Origin: Acuticoccus sp039189655
GTDB lineage: Bacteria > Pseudomonadota > Alphaproteobacteria > Rhizobiales > Amorphaceae
Length of the DNA: 7,784 nucleotides
Direction of reading: 5' to 3'
Assembly: GCA_039189655.1 (NCBI GenBank)
Contig: JBCCYN010000185.1
Span: forward strand, 1 to 7,784
Shown: positions 1-5,311 of the stretch, in pieces
How positions within the stretch are numbered: the stretch's first letter is position 1
Layout of the letters: every line of letters starts with the position of its first letter
The notes under the pieces: generated by a model
The model's input: the letters and a program-made list of their open reading frames with translations, nothing else
Told to the model about the DNA's origin: nothing
Databases searched by the model: none
Program-made: the position numbers and the translations under genes

Positions 1-1170
1 CTCAAGGCCCACAAAAAGGCCGAACTCGGTCTTGTTCTTGACCTCGCCTTCCACGGTGGTGCCGGGCGGGTACTGCTCGAGGAACGCTTCCCACGGGTTG
101 TCCATCACCTGCTTGAGGCCGAGCGAGATGCGCCGCTTGGAGGCGTCCACCTCAAGGATCATCACCGTCACCTCTTGGCTGGTGGCGACGATCTTGCCTG
201 GGTGAACGTTCTTCTTCGTCCAGCTCATTTCTGAGACGTGGATGAGGCCTTCAATGCCCGGCTCCAGCTCCACGAAGGCGCCGTAGTCGGTGATGTTGGT
301 CACCCGGCCGGTGAAGCGGGCGTCGATGGGATACTTGGCGTCGATGCCTTCCCACGGGTCGGACTGGAGCTGCTTCATGCCCAGCGAGATGCGGTGGGTC
401 TCTTGGTTGACGCGGATCACCTGCACCTTGACCGACTGGCCGATGGACAGAATTTCCGTCGGGTGGTTGACCCGGCGCCAGGCCATATCGGTGACGTGGA
501 GAAGGCCGTCGATGCCACCCAGATCCACGAAGGCACCGTAGTCGGTGATGTTTTTGACCACACCCTCAATGATCTGACCTTCTTCCAGCGACTGGACGAT
601 CTCGTGGCGTTGCTCGGCCCGGGTTTCTTCCAGAACCACCCGGCGCGAGACGACGATGTTGCCGCGGCGCTTGTCCATTTTCAGGATCTGGAAGGGCTGT
701 GGCGTGTTCATCAGCGGGGTGACGTCGCGCACCGGGCGGATGTCCACCTGGCTGCGCGGCAGGAAGGCGACGGCGCCGTCAAGGTCCACCGTGAAGCCAC
801 CCTTCACCTGGTTAAAAATCTTGCCGGTGACCTTCTCGTTCTTTTCGAACGCGGCCTCCAGGCGGATCCAGCTTTCCTCGCGCCTTGCCTTTTCGCGCGA
901 CAGGACGGCCTCACCCAGCGCGTTCTCCACGCGCTCCAGGTAGACCTCCACCTCATCGCCGATGGAAATGTTTTCTTCGCCCGGCCGACCGCCGAACTCT
1001 TTGAGGGGAACGCGCCCCTCGACCTTGAGGCCGACATCGATGACGGCAAGGTCCTTTTCAAAGCCCACCACGGTCCCTTTGACCACGGAGCCTTCGACCA
1101 TTTCGGTCTGGTTGAGCGACGCCTCCAGGAGGGCCGCGAAATCTTCACGGGTTGGGGTTGATAAAGACAT
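1..1170 (-). CDS. rpsA: 30S ribosomal protein S1 (3' end beyond the left edge)
   Basis: The gene reads without a stop for exactly 390 codons from ATG at 1170-1168 to base 1, so the C-terminal part lies outside the window. S1 binds mRNA on the small ribosomal subunit and helps start translation on structured or weak-SD messages. Repeated OB-fold S1 domains are visible at about residues 26-95, 113-177, 198-266 and 285-353, and a fifth begins near 371. Domains 3 and 4 carry the near-identical cores NITDYGAFVDL (207-217) and NITDYGAFVEL (292-302), followed by GLLHV/GLIHV and a DMAW/SEMSW segment. Alphaproteobacterial S1 is usually about 560-570 residues, so roughly two thirds is seen. The start is supported by the S1-like N-terminus (MSLSTPTREDFAALL) and a GGAG about 5-6 nt upstream. 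It is the last visible gene of the aroA-cmk-rpsA cluster, behind a 256-bp leader. The long open frame on the other strand (238-1161) is its shadow. Confidence 0.97.
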   Translation of the reverse strand, partial: MSLSTPTREDFAALLEASLNQTEMVEGSVVKGTVVGFEKDLAVIDVGLKVEGRVPLKEFGGRPGEENISIGDEVEVYLERVENALGEAVLSREKARREESWIRLEAAFEKNEKVTGKIFNQVKGGFTVDLDGAVAFLPRSQVDIRPVRDVTPLMNTPQPFQILKMDKRRGNIVVSRRVVLEETRAEQRHEIVQSLEEGQIIEGVVKNITDYGAFVDLGGIDGLLHVTDMAWRRVNHPTEILSIGQSVKVQVIRVNQETHRISLGMKQLQSDPWEGIDAKYPIDARFTGRVTNITDYGAFVELEPGIEGLIHVSEMSWTKKNVHPGKIVATSQEVTVMILEVDASKRRISLGLKQVMDNPWEAFLEQYPPGTTVEGEVKNKTEFGLFVGLE

Positions 1171-1204
1171 TCGTTCTCCGAAGTGGCGCCTCAGCGCCCG
1201 CGGC

Positions 1205-1233
1205 ATGGGTTTGTGTTGACCAAACGCACCCAT
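1205..1233 (-). promoter_or_regulatory. Bulged hairpin in the rpsA leader
   Basis: Read on the rpsA strand, ATGGG (1233-1229) pairs with CCCAT (1209-1205). Inside it TTTG (1224-1221) pairs with CAAA (1213-1210), leaving a one-sided TGCG bulge and a 7-nt loop. It ends 35 nt before the rpsA ATG, just upstream of the ribosome-binding site. rpsA is autoregulated through leader structure in E. coli, so an S1-binding or folding role is possible here. That role is inference from position and pairing only. Confidence 0.3.
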
Positions 1234-1275
1234 TCCCGGCTTGCCGCGACGCCGGTTTCGATGCGTGTGACGCGC

Positions 1276-1300
1276 GTTTCAACGACATGAAACCATGTCG
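1276..1300 (-). promoter_or_regulatory. Two overlapping, mutually exclusive inverted repeats in the cmk-rpsA gap
   Basis: On the plus strand, CGACATG (1283-1289) and CATGTCG (1294-1300) form a perfect 7-bp inverted repeat around AAAC. Overlapping it, GTTTCA (1276-1281) and TGAAAC (1288-1293) form a perfect 6-bp inverted repeat around 6 nt. The two share bases and cannot pair at once. A further GGTTTC (1254-1259) could pair with GAAACC (1289-1294). On the rpsA strand the T-run lies before the stem, so this is not a normal intrinsic terminator. An operator, or a leader switching between folds, are both possible. Confidence 0.3.
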
Positions 1301-1379
1301 AAAAATTGACCCGCACGGTTGAACTAATCCTCAGCACCCGATGGCCGGACCGAAGTCAGCATGGCGGGGCTGGAACGTG

Positions 1380-1415
1380 CAAAACGCGGGATCGGCAAGG
1401 CCGGCCAACGTTTTG
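1380..1415 (-). repeat. Inverted repeat just downstream of cmk
   Basis: CAAAACG (1380-1386) and CGTTTTG (1409-1415) are a perfect 7-bp inverted repeat separated by 22 nt. The interval contains the 8-bp palindrome GGCCGGCC (1399-1406). It begins 12 nt after the cmk stop codon. It could be a weak terminator or an RNA-end stem, but there is no separate T-tract after the stem, so the function is unproven. Confidence 0.25.
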
Positions 1416-1426
1416 GCAGGGCACCC

Positions 1427-2056
1427 TTACAGTTTGCGCGCGTTTTCCACAAGGGCGGTGGCGGCCGCAAAGGCCTCTTCGATGGTGAGTTTCGTGGTGT
1501 CGAGGATGTGGGCGTCCGCTGCGGGGCGAAGGGGGCTCGTGGCGCGGTTGGTGTCCCTGGCGTCGCGCTCCCGCAGCATGGCCAACAGCGCCTCGTAGGG
1601 TTCCCCTTCAGCGCTCCCATAAAGTTCCAACGCCCGCCGGCGCGCCCGCTCCTCTGGCGTGGCGACCACATAAAATTTCAGGTGCGCATCCGGGCAAACC
1701 ACCGTGCCAATGTCGCGCCCATCAAGCACCGCCCCCGCCTGCGCCTCCGTGGCAAACGCTCTCTGGCGCGCCACCAGTACTGCGCGCACGTCTGGAAGAA
1801 CGGCGACCTTCGATGCACCGTCACCAATCTCAGCGCTGTTGATGGCGTCCTCATCGATGGCGTCGAAATCGATCTCCCCCGCCAATCGGATGGCCGCTTT
1901 TGCGTCCGCGTAGTCGAAACCGCCCTCGCGCAGGGCAAGGGCCACGGCGCGATAGGTGCGGCCGGTGTCTAGGTGGCGCAGGCCGTAGCGGCGGGCGATC
2001 CCCTTGGCGAGGGTTCCCTTGCCCGACGCAGCCGGGCCATCGACGGCGATAATCAC
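1427..2056 (-). CDS. cmk: (d)CMP kinase (cytidylate kinase)
   Basis: This 209-residue protein phosphorylates CMP and dCMP with ATP, feeding CDP/dCDP into nucleotide pools in the cytoplasm. The P-loop GPAASGKGT spans residues 7-15. The conserved YGLRHLDTG segment is at 24-32, followed by TYRA where most relatives have a MYRA-like sequence. The NMP-binding LDGRDIGT is at 111-118. The arginine-rich lid RERDARDTNRATSPL is at 162-176, with the AADAHILDT segment after it. Length is slightly short of the usual 210-230 residues. The start codon is GTG (2056-2054), overlapping the TGA of aroA as GTGA, with GAGG about 4 nt upstream inside aroA. This implies translational coupling. The stop TAA is at 1429-1427. 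The order aroA-cmk-rpsA is standard in Alphaproteobacteria. Confidence 0.96.
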   Translation of the reverse strand: MIIAVDGPAASGKGTLAKGIARRYGLRHLDTGRTYRAVALALREGGFDYADAKAAIRLAGEIDFDAIDEDAINSAEIGDGASKVAVLPDVRAVLVARQRAFATEAQAGAVLDGRDIGTVVCPDAHLKFYVVATPEERARRRALELYGSAEGEPYEALLAMLRERDARDTNRATSPLRPAADAHILDTTKLTIEEAFAAATALVENARKL

Positions 2057-3387
2057 GCCGCCTCGGCCGCGATCTGCGCCCCAAGACCCGTCATCAGCGG
2101 CAAAAAGTTCGGAAAGCTCGTGGCGATGACCCCATGATCGTCCACCTGCACGGGCCGGTCCGCCCCGAGGCCGAGGACGAGAAAACTCATGGCGATGCGG
2201 TGGTCGAGGTGGGTTTTCACCGTCCCTCCGCCCACGGCGCCGGTGCGGCCGCGCACCACCAAAAAGTCCTTGCCCTCTTCGTGATCAACACCGTTGGCCG
2301 CGAGCCCTTCAGCCACGGCGGCGAGGCGGTCGCATTCCTTGACCCGCATTTCGCCCACCCCTGCCATCCGTGTCTCGCCCTCGGCGAAGGCCGCGGCCAT
2401 GGCAAGCACAGGATACTCGTCGATCATGGAGGGCGCCCGCTCCGCCGGAACGTTTACACCCTTAAGCGCGCTCGCCTTAACGCGGATGTCGCCGATCTCC
2501 TCGCCGCCTGCATCGCGCCGGTTCGAAATCTCCAATTGGCCCCCCATTTCGGTCAACGTTTCCATGAGGCCTATGCGCGAGGGGTTGAGGAGCACATCGC
2601 GCAAGGTGACGTCCGACTCCGGCACAATGAGCGCCGCCACTAGGGTAAAGGCCGCCGAGCTGGGGTCCGCCGGCACAGTCACATCGCAGGGGGTGAGGGG
2701 TTTTTGGCCCGCCACCGTGATGTGCCGCCCCTCCGGCGACGTCGTTATGGTGAGATCGGCCCCAAAGGCTTTCAGCATGCGCTCGGTGTGGTCGCGGGTG
2801 GGGACGGGCTCCACCACGGTGGTTTCCCCGGGCGCGTTCAAACCGGCGAGCAGGACGGCAGACTTCACCTGGGCCGAGGCCACCGGCAAACGATATTTTA
2901 TGGGAATCAGTGCGTCCGGGCCGCGTACGGAGACGGGCAGCCGGTCGCCCTCCCGCGCCACGACGAGGGCGCCCATCTCCCTGAGCGGATTGAGCACCCG
3001 CCCCATGGGCCGCTTGGTGAGCGATGCGTCGCCCAGGAAGGTCGCCGCGATGGGATGACCGGCCACAAGGCCCATGGCAAGGCGCACCCCCGTGCCGGCA
3101 TTACCGAAATCAAGGGGCGCCTCTGGTTCGGCCAGAAGACCAAGACCGGCCCCATCCACAGCCACGGTGTCCCCGTCGTCCACGACCCTTGCACCAAGGG
3201 CCCGCATGGCAGCGGCCGTTGCCATTACGTCCTCGCCCCGGAGCAACCCGGTGATCTTGGATCGACCCACGGCCAGGGCGGCAAACATCAGCGCCCTATG
3301 GGAAATGGACTTGTCGCCCGGTAGCCGAACCTCGCCCCGAAGTGGTCCGCTGGGATGCGCCGTAGCAGCCCGCAATGTCGCAATCAT
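2053..3387 (-). CDS. aroA: 3-phosphoshikimate 1-carboxyvinyltransferase (EPSP synthase, class II)
   Basis: The 444-residue enzyme joins phosphoenolpyruvate to shikimate-3-phosphate, the sixth step of the shikimate pathway. LPGDKSISHRAL is at 22-33, FGNAGTGVRL at 94-103, DASLTKRPMGR at 120-130, the SAQVKSA substrate segment at 171-177, TRDHTE at 197-202, APSMIDEYP at 318-326, VKECDR at 349-354 and THLDHRIAMSF at 392-402. These match the class II (Agrobacterium CP4-like) family rather than the E. coli class I form. CP4 has alanine at the position equivalent to Gly98 here, a residue linked to its glyphosate tolerance; this protein keeps the usual glycine. ATG at 3387-3385 is preceded by GAGGGG about 4 nt upstream. 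The stop TGA (2055-2053) overlaps the cmk start. It is first in the minus-strand cluster and divergent from the TIGR02300 gene, with 127 bp between them. Confidence 0.97.
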   Translation of the reverse strand: MIATLRAATAHPSGPLRGEVRLPGDKSISHRALMFAALAVGRSKITGLLRGEDVMATAAAMRALGARVVDDGDTVAVDGAGLGLLAEPEAPLDFGNAGTGVRLAMGLVAGHPIAATFLGDASLTKRPMGRVLNPLREMGALVVAREGDRLPVSVRGPDALIPIKYRLPVASAQVKSAVLLAGLNAPGETTVVEPVPTRDHTERMLKAFGADLTITTSPEGRHITVAGQKPLTPCDVTVPADPSSAAFTLVAALIVPESDVTLRDVLLNPSRIGLMETLTEMGGQLEISNRRDAGGEEIGDIRVKASALKGVNVPAERAPSMIDEYPVLAMAAAFAEGETRMAGVGEMRVKECDRLAAVAEGLAANGVDHEEGKDFLVVRGRTGAVGGGTVKTHLDHRIAMSFLVLGLGADRPVQVDDHGVIATSFPNFLPLMTGLGAQIAAEAA

Positions 3388-3514
3388 ATCGCCCCTCGAC
3401 CAACGCTGAACCGATTTCCGCCAGCGCCCTTTGAAACAGCCGCTTTACAACGCCCATGGCGTATGCAATGCGAGCCCGCCCCAAGCCAAACCCTTTGTGA
3501 GACCGGAGCACGCT
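3388..3514. promoter_or_regulatory. Divergent intergenic region with presumed aroA and TIGR02300 promoters
   Basis: This 127-bp gap separates two divergent genes, so promoters for both directions should lie here. I could not find a well-spaced -35/-10 pair on either strand. The only firm signal is a ribosome-binding site, GGAG at 3504-3507, 7 nt before the GTG at 3515. It decides the start of the plus-strand gene. An upstream in-frame ATG at 3431 has no such site. Confidence 0.4.
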
Positions 3515-3907
3515 GTGCCCAGACCCGAACTCGGCACCAAACGTCTATGCCCCAACTGCGGTGCAAAATACTACGACCTCAACCGCGACCCCATTTTGTG
3601 CCCCCAGTGCAATGCCGCCTTTGCCACCGGCATCGTGGCGGCACGCGCCGAACCGGCCGACGATGAAAAAGATGAGGTCGAGGCGGAAGACGAGGGTGTG
3701 GAACTGGTTTCCCTCGAGGAAGCCGAAGAAGACGAAGCCAACGATGACGACGACGCGGACGGTGACAACATCGACGGCGGCGACGATCTCGACGTGGATG
3801 TGGACGTGGACACGTCCGATGACGCGCTCATCGATGACGACGATGACGACGACGGCGAAGTGTCGGACGTGGTGCGCCCTGCCGGTGACGACGAAGACGA
3901 GCGCTAG
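3515..3907 (+). CDS. TIGR02300 (FYDLN-type) zinc-ribbon protein with acidic tail
   Basis: This is a 130-residue member of the alphaproteobacterial TIGR02300 family, whose function is unknown to me. The diagnostic N-terminus PELGTKR...YYDLNRDP is at residues 4-26. Four cysteines, CPNC (12-15) and CPQC (29-32), make a complete CxxC-X13-CxxC zinc-ribbon pattern. From residue 46 to the end, 46 of 85 residues are Asp or Glu, including runs of four and seven Asp; this part is likely disordered. The start is placed at GTG 3515 because family members begin just before PELGTKR and because GGAG sits 7 nt upstream. The in-frame ATG at 3431 would add 28 residues foreign to the family. The stop is TAG. 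It lies divergent from aroA-cmk-rpsA, its usual neighbourhood. A nucleic-acid or ribosome-associated role is conceivable but only inferred. Confidence 0.88.
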   Translation: MPRPELGTKRLCPNCGAKYYDLNRDPILCPQCNAAFATGIVAARAEPADDEKDEVEAEDEGVELVSLEEAEEDEANDDDDADGDNIDGGDDLDVDVDVDTSDDALIDDDDDDDGEVSDVVRPAGDDEDER

Positions 3908-3938
3908 GTGTAAAAGCCATCACCGTTGTTCACGCTAG

Positions 3939-3966
3939 AGCAGGTCACACGATCGCATGACCTGCT
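3939..3966. repeat. Perfect 9-bp palindromic hairpin after the TIGR02300 gene
   Basis: AGCAGGTCA (3939-3947) and TGACCTGCT (3958-3966) pair perfectly around a 10-nt loop that contains the palindrome CGATCG. The stem starts 32 nt after the TAG. It is followed on the plus strand by AAAATTT rather than a clean T-run, so it is at best an imperfect terminator. The flanking CTAGAGCA/TGCTAAAA resembles the ends of dispersed palindromes common in rhizobial-type genomes, which is a memory-based impression not checked by search. Confidence 0.45.
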
Positions 3967-4047
3967 AAAATTTCCTCGTTCGCCGCGCGCCTCGACCCGC
4001 ATCATGATTCAATGGTGCTGAAACGGGCCCTAGCGAGCGGCAGGAAC

Positions 4048-4091
4048 TCCCACCGTTGCGCCACCCATCCCGGCTAGTCCTTTTGGTGGGA
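4048..4091. repeat. 7-bp inverted repeat TCCCACC/GGTGGGA
   Basis: TCCCACC (4048-4054) and GGTGGGA (4085-4091) are perfect complements 30 nt apart. The right arm directly precedes the stem beginning at 4093. TTTTGG (4081-4086), overlapping the right arm, could instead pair with CCAAAA (4094-4099). The elements therefore compete or stack as parts of one structured block. Confidence 0.3.
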
Positions 4092-4092
4092 C

Positions 4093-4134
4093 GCCAAAAA
4101 GCGACGTTCTTCCGGAGCCGACACGTTTTTTGGC
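4093..4134. repeat. 11-bp stem with A-rich and T-rich arms
   Basis: GCCAAAAAGCG (4093-4103) pairs with CGTTTTTTGGC (4124-4134), with one G.T wobble, around a 20-nt loop containing TCCGGA. The A-tract arm and T-tract arm give it the look of a bidirectional terminator between the convergent TIGR02300 and exported-protein genes. However, there is no GC-rich stem directly before the T-run, so the terminator reading is tentative. Its last base is shared with the next inverted repeat. Confidence 0.35.
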
Positions 4135-4202
4135 CCGCGCGGGGCCTGATGGGTCAAGGGCAAAGAGCGAAGCGTCCCTTGAGGCATCAGGCCCTGCGCG
4201 GG
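4134..4202. repeat. Long nested inverted repeat (18-nt arms plus inner 7-nt arms)
   Basis: The outer arms are 4134-4151 (CCCGCGCGGGGCCTGATG) and 4185-4202 (CATCAGGCCCTGCGCGGG). They pair over 18 positions with a single G.T. Inside, TCAAGGG (4154-4160) pairs with CCCTTGA (4176-4182), leaving a purine-rich 15-nt loop. Folded, nearly all of a 69-nt segment would be helical. No T-tract follows on either side, so it is not a simple terminator. It looks like a dispersed repeat unit or a structured RNA. The segment 4171-4184 recurs at 5093-5106. Confidence 0.5.
4171..4184 (+). repeat. 14-nt direct repeat, copy 1
   Basis: AGCGTCCCTTGAGG occurs here, inside the long palindrome, and again at 5093-5106 in the next intergenic region in the same orientation. 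Both copies sit in non-coding DNA flanking the exported-protein gene. The sequence outside the 14-mer is only loosely alike. Confidence 0.45.
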
Positions 4203-4281
4203 ACGATGGGACCAAGGCGGGAGAGTTTTGGCAGATTGCCCAGCAGCCGCGCCGACGTAAACAACCGTCTTGGAAACGACA

Positions 4282-4297
4282 GCTAAAGCGTTTTAGC
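4282..4297. repeat. 6-bp palindrome over the stop codon of the exported-protein gene
   Basis: GCTAAA (4282-4287) and TTTAGC (4292-4297) pair perfectly around GCGT. The right arm includes the TAA stop (4295-4293) of the minus-strand gene. It may mark the edge of the palindrome-rich insertion or act as a weak 3'-end stem. It is short and could be chance. Confidence 0.25.
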
Positions 4298-4808
4298 GTT
4301 CGGCGACGCTTTCCTCACGCTGGAAGGTAATTTCGGACGTGGTGAACTCGTTGCCCGCTTCGGTCATGTCGACCGTCGTGATCCTAAACTCGTCCTCATT
4401 CATCGTCTGGATAGTCATCCTCGCCAAATCGTCGCCATTGACCTTGCGCGGAAAGCGCATCTGCAGAACCAGCTCATCAGGGTTCTCGAAGGATCCTTCC
4501 AGGTCGGCAATGCCAAGCTCCGAGCCCTTGTATGTGCCGGTGTAGATATCGCCCTCGCGGGTCAGCTGGGCGCCGATCTCGCGCTTCATGACCAGCATCG
4601 CCCGACAGTCGCCGCCGAACTCGATCTCATCGCCAGTCTGCTCGCCGTCGATTTTACAATTGACGTTGATCTTTCGGCTGTCCTCGCCCTTTTGCACGAA
4701 ACCTTTTCCCGTCCACTCGCCGGTAATGTTCGCGATGGGGGCTTCTTCGGCCAGAACGGGAGCCGCCACGATGATCATGGCGGCGGCAAGGCCCACTGTC
4801 TTCTTCAT
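4293..4808 (-). CDS. Small exported protein of unknown function
   Basis: I do not recognise a named family. The predicted 171-residue product begins MKKTVGLAAAMIIVAAPVLAE, a good Sec signal peptide: two lysines, a hydrophobic core, and cleavage likely after VLA at about residue 20. The mature part of about 150 residues alternates short hydrophobic and polar stretches with many GxW/GxY-like turns (GEWTGKG, YTGTYKG, GSFENP). This suggests a small beta-barrel or lipocalin-like fold in the periplasm. Two cysteines (residues 51 and 68) could form a disulfide. Start choice: an in-frame TTG at 4811 lies one codon upstream, but ATG at 4808-4806 is better spaced (6 nt) from AGGAG. The stop is TAA. It is convergent with the TIGR02300 gene, divergent from the cobalamin operon, and flanked by structured non-coding DNA on both sides, so it appears to be a single-gene unit. 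Confidence 0.78.
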   Translation of the reverse strand: MKKTVGLAAAMIIVAAPVLAEEAPIANITGEWTGKGFVQKGEDSRKINVNCKIDGEQTGDEIEFGGDCRAMLVMKREIGAQLTREGDIYTGTYKGSELGIADLEGSFENPDELVLQMRFPRKVNGDDLARMTIQTMNEDEFRITTVDMTEAGNEFTTSEITFQREESVAER

Positions 4809-4963
4809 CAATCGCTCCTGTGTCGGCGTTCTTGCGACGACTTTTGTCTCAGCTTGTCAGAGTTGGTGCGGACGGACTGAAAAGCACGACAGATGAACTG
4901 CACCTGAGGCCTCTCCACCGATCCGACTTCCGGGCAACCCGCCATCCCCCAGGGCGGAGCCGG

Positions 4964-5015
4964 GGCGATCGTTCGGGCCAGACGCACCCAGACCACTGAC
5001 AACGAGCGCCTTTTT
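4964..5015 (+). terminator. Possible plus-strand intrinsic terminator or attenuator
   Basis: GGCGATCGTT (4964-4973) pairs with AACGAGCGCC (5001-5010) over ten positions with one mismatch. The second arm is followed immediately by TTTTT (5011-5015). The loop is 27 nt, longer than usual, though internal GGG/CCC pairing could shorten it. On the plus strand the preceding gene ends more than 1 kb away and the next starts at 5289. It would therefore end a short unannotated RNA or attenuate cbiX transcription. It could also be chance in GC-rich DNA. Confidence 0.35.
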
Positions 5016-5092
5016 ACACATAGGGACGCAGGGTCCAAAATTCATCCTTCCCTTGCGCCGAGGTATCCGGACTGCTAGCCGAGTCGCAGCGC

Positions 5093-5106
5093 AGCGTCCC
5101 TTGAGG
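5093..5106 (+). repeat. 14-nt direct repeat, copy 2
   Basis: This is the second copy of AGCGTCCCTTGAGG (first at 4171-4184). Here it is not inside a matching long palindrome: no TCAAGGG partner lies just upstream. It may be a degenerate copy of the same intergenic element. Confidence 0.45.
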
Positions 5107-5283
5107 GGCTGAAAGCGATCGCGGTGCGGCCGACCCAAATCGGGGGCCAATGCCGTGGCTGTCGCGGCGGCTCTGGGGGGCCGCAAGCGGTTTTGTCGCG
5201 CTGCCTGAGTTGCCCGAAGGGGGGGGTTATGCGCGCAAAGACACCGACGAGATCCCAAGGTCTTTTTCCGTTCCCTGGCGCCT

Positions 5284-5311
5284 GAGGGATGCAGCCCAGG
5301 CTTGATCCCTC
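5284..5311 (+). promoter_or_regulatory. Hairpin spanning the predicted cbiX start codon
   Basis: GAGGGAT (5284-5290) and ATCCCTC (5305-5311) are perfect 7-bp complements around a 14-nt loop. The left arm contains the only SD-like purine run (GAGGG) and the first two bases of the ATG at 5289. If the start is right, translation could be limited by this fold. If the real start is the in-frame ATG at 5322, the hairpin lies directly upstream of it. Confidence 0.35.

Larger units (their letters stand above)
3908..4292. other. Palindrome-rich intergenic region without a convincing gene
   Basis: These 385 bases lie between the convergent ends of the TIGR02300 gene and the exported-protein gene. Short open frames occur on both strands (for example 4030-4215 minus and 4056-4286 plus). 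None has a ribosome-binding site or a recognisable family, and they run through inverted repeats. The dominant content is secondary structure, listed separately at 3939-3966, 4048-4091, 4093-4134, 4134-4202 and 4282-4297. Confidence 0.6.
4809..5288. other. 480-bp intergenic region upstream of the cobalamin operon
   Basis: Two minus-strand open frames (4857-5336 and 4808-5038) lack ribosome-binding sites and recognisable domains, and the longer one runs into cbiX; I take them as spurious. I looked for a cobalamin riboswitch ahead of the operon. There is an ACCACTG at 4992-4998, but no accompanying conserved core or GCCACTG-type box in order, so I do not call one. No well-spaced promoter was found on either strand. 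The notable content is a terminator-like hairpin (4964-5015), a small CGGG/CCCG hairpin at 4931-4941, and the second 14-mer copy. Confidence 0.5.

Noticed and set aside
238..1161. 307-residue open frame on the plus strand
   Set aside because: It is antisense to rpsA, which has strong domain evidence on the minus strand; the frame is open only because of GC-rich codon bias.
3431..3514. N-terminal extension of the TIGR02300 protein from ATG 3431
   Set aside because: The extension does not resemble the family N-terminus, and GTG 3515 has a well-placed GGAG.
4030..4286. Short open frames on both strands in the palindromic block
   Set aside because: They read through inverted repeats, have no start signals and no family; structure explains this DNA better than coding.
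4809..4811. TTG start for the exported protein
   Set aside because: It would be only 3 nt from AGGAG; the adjacent ATG at 4808 is better spaced and gives a normal signal peptide.
4992..4998. ACCACTG resembling the B12 box of a cobalamin riboswitch
   Set aside because: The other conserved segments of the riboswitch are not found in the right order around it, and the base before CCACTG differs from the usual GCCACTG.
4808..5038. 76-residue minus-strand open frame
   Set aside because: It ends on the start of the exported-protein gene, has no SD or family match, and runs through predicted secondary structure.
5250..5267. Small AGATC/GGTCT stem followed by TTTTT before cbiX
   Set aside because: Only five pairs including a wobble; too weak to call a terminator.
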